A stretch of DNA of 64,000 nt from Candidatus Solibacter usitatus (GTDB lineage Bacteria; Acidobacteriota; Terriglobia; Bryobacterales; Bryobacteraceae). A program made the position numbers and the translations under genes. The stretch covers positions 1 to 64,000 of the forward strand of contig JACPNO010000029.1 of assembly GCA_016185465.1 (NCBI GenBank), given 5' to 3'. A model generated the notes under the pieces. It saw only the letters and a list, made by a program, of their open reading frames with translations. It was not told the origin of the DNA and ran no database searches. Position 1 is the first letter of the stretch, and each line of letters begins with the position of its first letter. Shown piece by piece: positions 30,575-39,877 of the stretch.

Positions 30575-33500
30575 TTAATTCCGTGTAATCACTTCGTGCA
30601 GGTTGAGGATCACGCGCGCCACGCTGGTCATGGCGGCGAGGTCGCTCGCCTTCTCGTTAGGCGCCCCGGGCGCTTCACCGGCACGGGCCAGGTGGCCGGC
30701 ACCGGTCTGGTCCGTCCGGAAGCGCGCCAGATTCTTGCGGTGCAATTCAGTGAGGATGCGCCGTTCCTCCGGTGTGGGCTGCCGGCTGAGCGCGCGCAGA
30801 AAAGCCCAGTCCAGACGGCTCTTCATGCTGCGTCCGCCCTGCTGCAGAATGTTCTGCGCGAATACGCGCGCGGCTTCCACGTAAATGGGATCGTTGAGCA
30901 GCACCAGCGCCTGCAGTGGCGTATTGGAGTTCACGCGGTTGACGGTGCACTCCTCGCGCGTGGGCGCATCGAAAGTCGCCAGGCTCGGATGCAGGAAGGT
31001 GCGCTGCCAGTAGGTGTAAACGCCGCGCCGGTACAAGTCTTCAGATCGGCTCGCCGCATATTCCCGCTTAGGGAAATTCAATGCGGCCAGGTAGCCATCC
31101 GGCTGATATGGCTTTACGCTGGGCCCGCCGAATTTTTCCACCAGCAGGCCGGAAACTTCGAGCGCGGTATCGCGCACCACTTCCGCATCCACACGGACCC
31201 GCGTTTGCCGCGCCAGCAAATGATTGTCGAAATCCTTCTCGTCCAGTTGCGGATTGCTCTGCGACGATTGCCGGTAGGTATGGCTCAGCACGATGGTGCG
31301 GATCAAGTGGCGCACGTCCCAGGCATGCGTGCCTTCGGCCTGGACAGACGGCTGCATGAATTCCGCGGCCAGCCAATCCAGCAGATCCAGATACGTCGGC
31401 CACTCGCCCTGCGAGCCGAGATCTTCCAGGACTTTGGTCAATCCCGTACCGAAAAATTCCCGCCAAGTGCGATTCACAAAGGTGCGCGCGGTCAGCGGAT
31501 TTTCCGGCGATACCAGCCAGTTGGCCAGATCGAGGCGCGTCGCCCGGCGGTCTCCGGTTTCCAACTTGCCAAGAAACACGGGAACAGCCGGCTCGACGAT
31601 CGGGCTGGTCTCGTCCATCCAATTGGCCCGCGGCAGAATGCGCGTCACGCGCGGCGTGGTTGCTTCCGTCACCACAACTTTGGGGATGGCCGTGTCGAGC
31701 AGGCCCCGCTCCGTTTCCAGCTTGGCAACTTCGATGCGCATCGGCGCCAGTTCCGGCGCCGACCATTCGAAATGATCGCGCACGGCGTTGTTCTGATCGT
31801 TGTCGCGATCAGCTTCAGGAATGCGAATGGCTCGATAAACGCGCAGCGGCAGGCCGCCATTCACCGGAGTATCCGGCTCCTTCGACTCTTTTCTTCGCGC
31901 CGTCTGGTTCTGCGCTTCCGGCCAGGAATATTCGCCCGCCGAAAGCGCCAGGCGGAAACGCCCAATCGTCGCCCGCCGGTATTCCGAGCTTTGATGCAGA
32001 CGCACCGTGATCACGGAATTAGCCCGAGTCTTGACCTTTTCCGGAAACCGCAGCGCCAGGAACGGATCGCGCACGCCGCCATAAGTGGAAACGCCCCAAC
32101 CGGTTTTCGGATTGCCGTCAATCGCGCCCATCGCGGGAAGGTCGGCCGCCGGATTGGCATTCGTAGTCGCCAGAATAAAGCTGAGCTTTTGCGCGGGCTG
32201 CGCTCCGTCGAGCGACAATTCCGCTTCCAGCTCGCTCACCACAAAACGATCCGCGCCTCGCGCTACGGCCGCGCCCGGCAGGCTCTCATCGCTGTCCACT
32301 TCCAGACCCAACGCCGTCCAGGCGCCCTCGCCGGGTTTGAAAGTGACGGTGTACATTTCGTTATCCGGGTTGGGGCCGCTGGCGATAATGAGACCGTTTC
32401 CGGGCACGCGGCGCGTCACTAAACTCGCGCCTTCGCTCTCGTTGGCCTCCACCAGTTCTTCGTTGTAAATCGTGAGCTTCGCCTGGTTAGCCGCCGCCGA
32501 AAGCGGTCTTTGGAAACGCCAGTTCAGCTCGCCCGCTTCGTAGCGCGCCAGTAAGTCCTTCTCCCATTCGCGCCGCCGGACCATCAGACTCTCGGCCTTG
32601 TCGTCCAGCTTGCAGCGTGTGTCAAAAACTTTGTGCGTGAGCGCCTCAAGCCGCGTGCGTTGCTCCGCGGTGGGCAGCGCCAGCTGGCTGCCCCAGGCTT
32701 CCGGACCCTGGTCCGGCACCAATCCCGTCTCTTTGATGTCGGCGAAAAACGCCTTCATCGAGTAGAAATCTTTGGACAGAAATGGATCGAATTTGTGGTC
32801 GTGGCATTCGGCGCAGCCCATCGTAGAGCCCAGCCAGACCGCGCTCAGCGTGCGCACGCGGTCGGCGCCGTATTTCGCCAGGTACTCTTTGGGCTGCAGG
32901 CCGCCCTCGGCCGAAGTGCGGTTCAGGCGGTTGTATGCAGAAGCAACTTTTTGTTCAACCGTCGCGTTCGGTAGCAGATCGCCCGCCAGTTGCTCGCGCG
33001 TGAATTCGTCAAATGGCTTGTTGTCGCGAAAAGCGCGCAGCACGTAATCGCGATACGGCCACGCCGGCAGCGGATTGTCGCCGTGGAACCCGCAGGTGTC
33101 CGCGTAGCGCACCGCGTCGAGCCAATGCATGGCCTGCTTTTCGGCATATTGCGGCGAGCCCAGCAGACGGTCCACAATTTTCTCGTACGCATTCGGCGAG
33201 CGGTCATTGACGAATTCTTCCACTTCGCGCGGCCCCGGCGGCAGCCCCGTCAAATCCAGCGTCACCCGCCGGATGAGCGTGCGGCGGTCCGCTTCAGGCG
33301 ACGGGCTCAACCCTTCGCCGGCTAAGCGCGCCTGTACAAACGCATCGATTGGATTGCGCACCGGCGCACCCGCGCTCACATCCGGCACAGCCGGCCGCTT
33401 CACCGGCTGGTAGGCCCAATGGCCTTCGTATTTCGCGCCCTCCGCCACCCAGCGCCGGACCGTATCCTTCTGCGCCGGGGTCAAAATCTTATGCGCATAT

Positions 33501-33811
33501 TCCGGCGGCATGATGCGCGCCGGCTTGGTTTCAAAAATGCGCAGAATGATCAGGCTATGCTCCGGATCGCCCGGAACAATCGGCGTGCCGTTCTTTTTTG
33601 CCTTTAGCGCTTCGTCGCGAATGTCCAGGCGCAGCTCGGCCATGCGCGCGCCTTTGTCCGGCCCGTGACAACGGAAACATGTGTCCGACATGATGGGCCG
33701 GATGTCGCGGTTGAAACTCACCGGCGCGGCGCTGGCAAAACCCGCCGCCAGAACGGCAACACCGAAAACTCGTGACTTCAAGGTCATGATTCCCATGGCG
33801 CTGATTGTCAT
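30575..33811 (-). CDS. PSCyt1/DUF1549/DUF1553 domain-containing protein
   Basis: FNRDIRPIMSDTCFRCHGPDKGARMAELRLD; PIDAFVQARLAGEGLSPSPEADRRTLIRRVTLDLTGLPP; ENPLTARTFVNRTWREFFGTGL. Start at 33811 preferred over the longer ORF. Confidence 0.93.
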   Translation of the reverse strand: MTISAMGIMTLKSRVFGVAVLAAGFASAAPVSFNRDIRPIMSDTCFRCHGPDKGARMAELRLDIRDEALKAKKNGTPIVPGDPEHSLIILRIFETKPARIMPPEYAHKILTPAQKDTVRRWVAEGAKYEGHWAYQPVKRPAVPDVSAGAPVRNPIDAFVQARLAGEGLSPSPEADRRTLIRRVTLDLTGLPPGPREVEEFVNDRSPNAYEKIVDRLLGSPQYAEKQAMHWLDAVRYADTCGFHGDNPLPAWPYRDYVLRAFRDNKPFDEFTREQLAGDLLPNATVEQKVASAYNRLNRTSAEGGLQPKEYLAKYGADRVRTLSAVWLGSTMGCAECHDHKFDPFLSKDFYSMKAFFADIKETGLVPDQGPEAWGSQLALPTAEQRTRLEALTHKVFDTRCKLDDKAESLMVRRREWEKDLLARYEAGELNWRFQRPLSAAANQAKLTIYNEELVEANESEGASLVTRRVPGNGLIIASGPNPDNEMYTVTFKPGEGAWTALGLEVDSDESLPGAAVARGADRFVVSELEAELSLDGAQPAQKLSFILATTNANPAADLPAMGAIDGNPKTGWGVSTYGGVRDPFLALRFPEKVKTRANSVITVRLHQSSEYRRATIGRFRLALSAGEYSWPEAQNQTARRKESKEPDTPVNGGLPLRVYRAIRIPEADRDNDQNNAVRDHFEWSAPELAPMRIEVAKLETERGLLDTAIPKVVVTEATTPRVTRILPRANWMDETSPIVEPAVPVFLGKLETGDRRATRLDLANWLVSPENPLTARTFVNRTWREFFGTGLTKVLEDLGSQGEWPTYLDLLDWLAAEFMQPSVQAEGTHAWDVRHLIRTIVLSHTYRQSSQSNPQLDEKDFDNHLLARQTRVRVDAEVVRDTALEVSGLLVEKFGGPSVKPYQPDGYLAALNFPKREYAASRSEDLYRRGVYTYWQRTFLHPSLATFDAPTREECTVNRVNSNTPLQALVLLNDPIYVEAARVFAQNILQQGGRSMKSRLDWAFLRALSRQPTPEERRILTELHRKNLARFRTDQTGAGHLARAGEAPGAPNEKASDLAAMTSVARVILNLHEVITRN

Positions 33812-33887
33812 CCTATCATCGTCGGAGACGCCACAACCGCTGCCTAGGTCGCGGCACGACGGTTTGACCCACGATATTGCGGCACCC

Positions 33888-33912
33888 GTAGGGGCGGGTT
33901 TCAAACCCGCCC
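33888..33912. repeat. Palindromic repeat family B, copy 1
   Basis: GTAGGGGCGGGTTTCAAACCCGCCC, identical to 52327-52351. Confidence 0.9.
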
Positions 33913-34359
33913 TCATTTCCGATTCTGAGCCGTGAGCAAAGGGAGCGGTTTCCAAGCCAGTTCCTGCACAGTGTTCGCAACCTTGATAAACCCTCGCAAT
34001 TCCGCCGCAGTCACCCGCGCAAGCACCCTCCGCTCCAGCCGTTCCAGCCACGCTGAAACCTTCCTTGCGGCCTTGGCCCCGCTGGGCGTCAACCGAACCA
34101 GAAACGTGCGCCGGTCCTTAACGTCGCTCTCGCGGACAATGAAGCCCCGCTCCGCGAGCCGGTCCAAAATGCTGGTCAGCGTCGAGCGCTGGTGGGCAAA
34201 TGCCTGGTGCAACTCGGAGATCGTGCAGTCTCCGGCGCCCGCCAGGTGCGCCAGTATGTGCGCCTCGGCCTGGCTCACCGAAAGCCCGGGAGCGCGGCCG
34301 ATATACAGGCCAATGCGGTGGGTCGCGCGATGAATGGGAGGAATCAGCAGTAGTGCCAT
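33913..34359 (-). CDS. MarR family transcriptional regulator
   Basis: LSVSQAEAHILAHLAGAGDCTISELHQAFAHQRSTLTSILDRLAERGFIVRESDVKDRRTFLVRLTPSGAK; ATG at 34359. Confidence 0.9.
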   Translation of the reverse strand: MALLLIPPIHRATHRIGLYIGRAPGLSVSQAEAHILAHLAGAGDCTISELHQAFAHQRSTLTSILDRLAERGFIVRESDVKDRRTFLVRLTPSGAKAARKVSAWLERLERRVLARVTAAELRGFIKVANTVQELAWKPLPLLTAQNRK

Positions 34360-34360
34360 A

Positions 34361-34381
34361 ATCGTATAGTACGATATCGTA
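34361..34381. promoter_or_regulatory. Candidate MarR operator (overlapping palindromes)
   Basis: ATCGTATAGTACGATATCGTA: ATCGTA-TAG-TACGAT inverted repeat overlapping the perfect 12-bp palindrome TACGATATCGTA, between marR-like and the divergent ORF at 34387. Confidence 0.65.
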
Positions 34382-34386
34382 ATAAT

Positions 34387-34806
34387 ATGCTCTTGACAAT
34401 GAGGGATGAAGAGTTTCTGAAAGCGGTGGAATCCTGCACCCTGCCCAACACGGCGTTTCATCACCGCGATCACGTCCGCCTGGCTTGGATCTATGTGTCC
34501 CGCTTCGGCTATCAGGCCGGAAGCGAGCGCATGGCTGCCAGTATCCGGCGCTATGCGGCTCATCACGGCGCCACGGCGAAATATCACGAAACCATCACCC
34601 GCGCCTGGATGGATCTGGTGCAACACGCCCTCACGAACGCAAATCCTCCGGCAAACTTCGACGCGTTCCTCGCCACCAACGCCACTCTTGCCGATCCGCA
34701 CGCCCTCAATGCCTATTACTCCCCCGAACTTCTGGCCAGCCCCGCCGCCCGCCAGGAATGGGTACCGCCTGACCTGCGCAGCCTGCCTTCCAAGCCCGCC
34801 ATGTAA
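34387..34806 (+). CDS. Conserved hypothetical protein
   Basis: 139 aa; FHHRDHVRLAWIYVSRFGYQAGSERMAASIRRYAAHHG; divergent from marR. Confidence 0.7.
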   Translation: MLLTMRDEEFLKAVESCTLPNTAFHHRDHVRLAWIYVSRFGYQAGSERMAASIRRYAAHHGATAKYHETITRAWMDLVQHALTNANPPANFDAFLATNATLADPHALNAYYSPELLASPAARQEWVPPDLRSLPSKPAM

Positions 34807-34840
34807 AATGGTTGGTTCAACAGAGGCGCCTACAATTTCT

Positions 34841-36742
34841 ATGGCAAAAACAACCGGCCCCCGGCTCACCCAGCCGATGATTCGCGAGAACGACGCTCTG
34901 CGTCCCGCCACCTGGGATGAAGCGATGGATCGCGCCACGCGCGGCCTGCGCACGCAAATCGATCAGCACGGCCCGCGGGCTTTCGGCATGTTCAGTTGCT
35001 CCAAGACCACCAACGAGCTGAATTACGTCGCGCAGAAATTTGTGCGCTCGGTGCTCGGTAGCAACAACATCGATAGCTGTAACCGTACTTGACACGCCCC
35101 CAGCGTCGTCGGTCTGGCGACGGTATTCGGATTGGGCGGCGGAACGAGTTCGTATCGTGAGATCGAGGAGACGGATCTGATCATTCTCTGGGGCTCGAAC
35201 GCGCGTGACACGCACCCCATTTTTTTCCACCACGTCCTGAAGGGCGTGCACAACGGCGCGAAGCTGTACGTCGTCGATCCGCGCCGAACCGCTTCGGCGC
35301 AGTGGGCCGACACCTGGCTGGGTCTGGATGTCGGCTCCGATATTTCGCTCGCCAACGCCATGGCGCGGGAGATCATCGTTTCCGGCCTGGCCAATCGCCA
35401 GTTCATCGAGCACTCGACCAGCGGATTCGGAGGCTACCGCGCTTGTGTCGAGGCCTACACGCTGGAGCGCGCGGAGCGGGAAACCGGAGTGCCTGCTGCC
35501 GTCATCCGCGAAACCGCCCATTCCTACGCCACCGCGAAACACGCGCAAATCTGCTGGACGCTCGGCATCACTGAACACCATAACGCCGTCGACAACGTGC
35601 TGGCCTTGCTCAATCTGGCGCTGCTCACTGGCCACGTGGGCCGCTACGCCAGCGGACTCAACCCCCTGCGCGGCCAGAATAATGTCCAGGGCGGCGGCGA
35701 CATGGGCGCCATTCCCGATCGCCTGCCCGGTTTCCAGCACGTCGAAAACGACGAACTGCGCGCCAAGTTTGAAAAAGCCTGGGGCGTAAAAATTCCGCCC
35801 AAGCGCGGAATGAATTTGAGCGCCATGTTCGACGCCATGGAGCGCGGCGATTTGACGGCGCTCTACGTTCTGGGCGAGAATCCCGCCGATTCCGAAGCCG
35901 ATCGGCATCGCGCATTGAAACTGCTCAACGGCCTGGACTTTCTGCTGGTGCAGGATTTGTTTCTCACCAAAACGGCCGAGCTGGCGGATGTTGTGCTGCC
36001 GGCTGCCGCGGGCTGGTGCGAATCCGAAGGCACCGTCACCAATAGTGAGCGGCGTGTGCAGCGCGTGCGGCGCGCGATCGATCCGCCGCCCGGCGTCCGT
36101 GACGATACGGAGATTCTCTATGATCTCGCCCGGCGCCTGGGCAGCGATTGGGGCACGCCTGTATCCGAGAATATCTGGAACGAGGTGCGCTCACTCAGCC
36201 CGATGCACGGCGGCATGAGCTATCAGCGTCTGGAAGAGTTGGACGGCATCCAGTGGCCCTGCTACGACGAATCGCATCCCGGCGAGATGTACTTACATAG
36301 CCGTCTATGGGCAGAACCGCTGGTCGGGCCGCGTGCTCCTTTCAGCGTCGTCGAATTTGAGCCGCCCGTCGATTCGCTCGATGAGCAGTTTCCGCTCCGT
36401 CTCACCACCGGCCGCCGCTTGGATTCCTACAATACCGGCGTGCAGACGGGCCGCTATTCATCGCCCTTGCGGCGCAGCGAGAGTCTGGATCTTTCCCCGG
36501 AAGATGGCGCGCGCTACGGCGTTGTCGAAGGCGAGCGCGTACGGATTCGTTCCCGCCGTGGCTCCGTAGTCGCGCCAGTTCACTACGATACTTCGCTGCG
36601 CCCGGGCCTCGCGTTCATGACCATGCATTTCCCCGATGAAGTGGCTACCAACGATCTGACCATCGACGCCGTCGATCCGAAATCAGGCACTTCCGAATTC
36701 AAGGCCACGGCCATCCGCATCGAGAAACACCAGGAGAACTAA
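34841..36742 (+). CDS. Formate dehydrogenase catalytic (molybdopterin) subunit, predicted selenoprotein; Sec at TGA 35090-35092; lacks the N-terminal Fe4S4 domain
   Basis: In-frame join of ORF 34493..35092 (from ATG 34841) and ORF 35132..36742; ENDALRPATWDEAMDRA, NNIDSCNRT-U-HAPSVVGLATVFGLGGGTSSYREIEETDLIILWGSNARDTHPI. Confidence 0.93.
35104..35122 (+). promoter_or_regulatory. Bacterial SECIS-like hairpin
   Basis: CGTCGTC-GGTCT-GGCGACG: 7-bp stem (one G-U) and GGTCT loop, starting 11 nt after the TGA. Confidence 0.85.
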
Positions 36743-38563
36743 TTGGACTTACACCTCAGCGCTGCGCTGCCCACCGAGCAAGAACGATTGGCCGTTGACG
36801 CAGCGTTGGGGATTCCCTCATCCGGCTGGACCGGCGGCGTTCGCGATATAGCGGTCGATGGCCGCACCGCCGCGAGCGGTCACGCCGCGCGCGCCGAGCG
36901 GCATCTCTTGCTGCCTGCGTTGCACGCCGCCCACGCGCGCGCCGGCTGGATCAGCCCCGGCGCTCTCAACTACGTTTCCCAGCGGCTGGATGTTCCGCCG
37001 GCCGAAACCTACAGCGTGGCCTCTTTCTACGGAATGTTTTCCATGGAGCCGAGACCGGCGCGTGTGATTCATGTTTGCGATGACATCGCCTGCCTCACGC
37101 GCGGGGCGGGCGCAATTTGCGAGCAGCTCGAAAACAAACTGGGCCCGCCCGGATCCGCGTGGTTGCGAAGCCCGTGCCTGGGCCTGTGCGAGCGTGCCCC
37201 CGCCGCTTTGTTCACCGAAGCGGGCGAGCATCCGCGCGAAGAGGCGCTCGCTCCGGCGACCGCCGATGCGCTCTGCCAGATTGCAAACTCGGGCGTCATT
37301 CCGCCCGGCAGTCCAGGAAATTCCGTGCCGCAAGCCGGCCAGCCGCAGCTGCGTTTGCTCCAGCGCATCGGCAAGGTCAACCCGCAAAGCCTCGCCGATT
37401 ACCGCGCGCACGGCGGCTACGAAGCGCTGCGCAAAGCCGTGGACATGGGCCCCGCTGCGGTGATCCGCGAAGTCATCGCGTCCAAACTCGTGGGACGCGG
37501 CGGCGCGGCTTTTCCTGCCGGCAAGAAATGGGAGACGCTGCACAATTCGCGCTCGAACGGCCGCCCTCATTACCTGGTTTGCAACGCCGACGAGTCCGAG
37601 CCTGGCACTTTCAAAGACCGCGTCGTCATGGAAAACGATCCGTTCGCGTTGATCGAAGCCATGACCATCGCCGGATTTGCCATCGGCGCCCAGCGCGGCT
37701 TTTTGTACATTCGCGGCGAATATCCGCTCGCCACCGAACGTCTGCTGCACGCCATCGGCGAAGCGCGCGCCCACGGGCTGCTCGGCGCAGGCACGCATTT
37801 CGACATCGAGCTGCGCCGCGGCGCGGGCGCCTATATTTGCGGGGAGGAAACCGCGCTGTTTAATTCCATCGAAGGCTACCGCGGCGAGCCGCGCAACAAG
37901 CCGCCCTATCCCACCGAAGCCGGACTTTTCGGCGAGCCCACCGTCGTCAACAACGTGGAGACGCTCATCAACGTCCCCGGCATTGTGCTCGAAGGCGGCG
38001 CTGCCTACGCTGCCATCGGCACCGAACGCTCCACCGGAACAAAATTGTTTTGCCTCTCCGGTCACATCGCCCGGCCAGGCGTGTACGAAGCCGCATTCGG
38101 CGCGACGCTCCGAGAGGTGATCGATCTCGCCGGCGGCGTCAGCGGTAGCGGCCGTTTGCAAGCCGTCTTGCTTGGCGGCGCGGCCGGCGGCTTCGTCACT
38201 CCCGCCGAACTCGACATACCGCTCACGTTCGAAGGCACGCGCGCCGCAGGCGCATCGCTCGGATCCGCCGTGGTGATGCTCTTCGACGACACCATCGACC
38301 TGCGAAAAATTCTGCTCCGCATCGCGGCGTTTTTCCGCGACGAATCCTGCGGGCAATGCGTCCCCTGCCGCGTCGGCACCGTGCGCCAGGAAGAGCTGAT
38401 GCACCGCCTGGCCGGCAATCACCCGCTGGTTTCGGTCACACAGGAAGCCGCCGTTCTGCGCGACATCAGCCAGGTGATGCGCGACGCGTCTATCTGCGGC
38501 CTGGGCCACACGGCATCGAGCGCCATCGAATCCGCTCTCAAGCGCTGGAGCATTTTCCAATGA
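36743..38563 (+). CDS. NuoE-NuoF-type fusion (NADH-binding/diaphorase) subunit of formate dehydrogenase
   Basis: NuoE-like VASFYGMFSMEPRPARVIHVCDDIAC...SPCLGLCERAPAAL; NuoF-like GRGGAAFPAGKKWETL, NADESEPGTFKDRVVMENDPF, GAGAYICGEETALFNSIEG, ESCGQCVPCRVGT. TTG start abuts the upstream stop. Confidence 0.93.
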   Translation: MDLHLSAALPTEQERLAVDAALGIPSSGWTGGVRDIAVDGRTAASGHAARAERHLLLPALHAAHARAGWISPGALNYVSQRLDVPPAETYSVASFYGMFSMEPRPARVIHVCDDIACLTRGAGAICEQLENKLGPPGSAWLRSPCLGLCERAPAALFTEAGEHPREEALAPATADALCQIANSGVIPPGSPGNSVPQAGQPQLRLLQRIGKVNPQSLADYRAHGGYEALRKAVDMGPAAVIREVIASKLVGRGGAAFPAGKKWETLHNSRSNGRPHYLVCNADESEPGTFKDRVVMENDPFALIEAMTIAGFAIGAQRGFLYIRGEYPLATERLLHAIGEARAHGLLGAGTHFDIELRRGAGAYICGEETALFNSIEGYRGEPRNKPPYPTEAGLFGEPTVVNNVETLINVPGIVLEGGAAYAAIGTERSTGTKLFCLSGHIARPGVYEAAFGATLREVIDLAGGVSGSGRLQAVLLGGAAGGFVTPAELDIPLTFEGTRAAGASLGSAVVMLFDDTIDLRKILLRIAAFFRDESCGQCVPCRVGTVRQEELMHRLAGNHPLVSVTQEAAVLRDISQVMRDASICGLGHTASSAIESALKRWSIFQ

Positions 38564-39522
38564 GTGATCCAACCAACGCGGCCGCGCCCAATCCGCTGAT
38601 TCCCATTCCGCGCGGCCCCGTGCCGTTAGCTCCGCCGGCCGCTGCCAGGTGCCAGATCGAAATCACCATCGACGGCCGCAAGCTCTCCGTGCCGGAAGGA
38701 ACCACGCTGCTCGAAGCCGCGCGCAGCATCGCTATCGATACGCCCACCCTCTGCTATCTGGAAAACCTGACGCCGGTAAATGTCTGCCGCGTCTGCGTCG
38801 TAGAGCTCGAAGGCTCGCGCACGCTGGTCCCGGCCTGCTCGCGCAAAGCCGAGCCGGGCATGTCGATCCAGACCGATTCCGAACGCGTCCGCCTCAGCCG
38901 CAAACTGGTTCTCGAATTTCTCGCGTCGTCGGTAGACACCTCGACCGCACCCGCGCTGCGCAGCTACATGGAGCGCTACGACGCTCACCCCGAGCGCTTC
39001 GGCGCCTCCGCGGCCACCGTCGCCCAGCCCGTCAAAATCGACAACGAGCTCTACGTTCGCGACTACGGCAAATGCATTCTCTGCTACAAATGCGTGGAGG
39101 CCTGCGGCGAAGATGCGCAGAACACTTTTGCCATTGCCGTCGCTGGACGCGGCTTCGCTGCCGGCATCTCAACCGAATTTGAAATCCCGCTTCCAGAATC
39201 CGCCTGCGTCTATTGCGGCAATTGCATCGGCGTTTGCCCCACCGGCGCGCTCATGTTCAAGAGTGAGTTCGACATGCGCCAGGCGGGCTCTTGGGACGAA
39301 TCCAGGCAGACGCAAACCGACACCATTTGCCCCTATTGCGGCGTAGGTTGCACGCTCACCGTGCACCAGCAGGACAACCAGATTGTGCGCGTGACGTCGC
39401 CGCTAGATCAGCAGGTCACCGACGGGCATCTCTGCATCAAGGGCCGCTTCGGCTGGCAGTTCGTGCAGATTACCGCACCTGCTGGTCCGCCCCCAGCGTC
39501 CACGCCGAAGGATGCTGCGTGA
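38560..39522 (+). CDS. HoxU/NuoG-N-like ferredoxin subunit (2Fe-2S plus 4Fe-4S) carrying the formate dehydrogenase Fe4S4 domain at its C-terminus
   Basis: PTLCYLENLTPVNVCRVCVVELEG; KCILCYKCVEACGE, CVYCGNCIGVCPTGAL; C-terminal CPYCGVGCTLTVHQQDNQIVRVTSPLDQQVTDGHLCIKGRFGWQFVQ. Confidence 0.92.
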   Translation: MSDPTNAAAPNPLIPIPRGPVPLAPPAAARCQIEITIDGRKLSVPEGTTLLEAARSIAIDTPTLCYLENLTPVNVCRVCVVELEGSRTLVPACSRKAEPGMSIQTDSERVRLSRKLVLEFLASSVDTSTAPALRSYMERYDAHPERFGASAATVAQPVKIDNELYVRDYGKCILCYKCVEACGEDAQNTFAIAVAGRGFAAGISTEFEIPLPESACVYCGNCIGVCPTGALMFKSEFDMRQAGSWDESRQTQTDTICPYCGVGCTLTVHQQDNQIVRVTSPLDQQVTDGHLCIKGRFGWQFVQITAPAGPPPASTPKDAA

Positions 39523-39877
39523 ACCCGGTGTGTGGATAATACTCCGCGGCTTTCGGCGCAGCCAGTAGAATAATCCGCGCCTGCCCGCCCTCGCGCTGCG
39601 TAATGCGCATCAGCTCTTTGCCGATTCCCAGCCGCTGATGCGATACCCGCACCGCTAAATCGGAAAGATACGTGGCGTAGGTAAAGTCTGTGAGCGAGCG
39701 CGAAATCCCCACCAGCAGCGCGCCGTCCCACGCCGTCACCACCAGATTCGCGTTGGCCAGCATCGCCGCCATGCGGGCGCGGTCGTCCACCGGCCGCCGC
39801 TCGCCCAGCGTGGACGCGCGATACAACTCGATGAACGCATCCAGATCCAAATCTTTGCCCACGCGATATTCGATCAT
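39470..39877 (-). CDS. GNAT family N-acetyltransferase
   Basis: TYLSDLAVRVSHQRLGIGKELMRITQREGG...AAEYYPHTGF. Confidence 0.88.
   Translation of the reverse strand: MIEYRVGKDLDLDAFIELYRASTLGERRPVDDRARMAAMLANANLVVTAWDGALLVGISRSLTDFTYATYLSDLAVRVSHQRLGIGKELMRITQREGGQARIILLAAPKAAEYYPHTGFTQHPSAWTLGADQQVR

Noticed and set aside
30596-32422. Plus-strand 608-aa ORF antisense to the DUF1549/DUF1553 gene
   Set aside because: Shadow ORF from high-GC codon bias; low-complexity Arg/Gln/His-rich translation, no family motifs, while the opposite strand is a clear gene.
35090-35092. TGA as a simple nonsense mutation or sequencing error
   Set aside because: It sits at the catalytic Cys/Sec position, the reading frame is intact on both sides, and a SECIS-like hairpin follows at the expected distance; still needs selABCD confirmation.
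35132-36742. Treating the downstream formate dehydrogenase ORF as an independent gene starting at Met 35132
   Set aside because: Homology continues in frame upstream through TGA 35090 to ATG 34841; the Met lies inside the conserved GLGGGTSS region.
36818-38572. Minus-strand 584-aa ORF opposite the NuoE-NuoF fusion
   Set aside because: No recognizable motifs; the plus strand encodes an unmistakable NuoEF protein. Antisense shadow.
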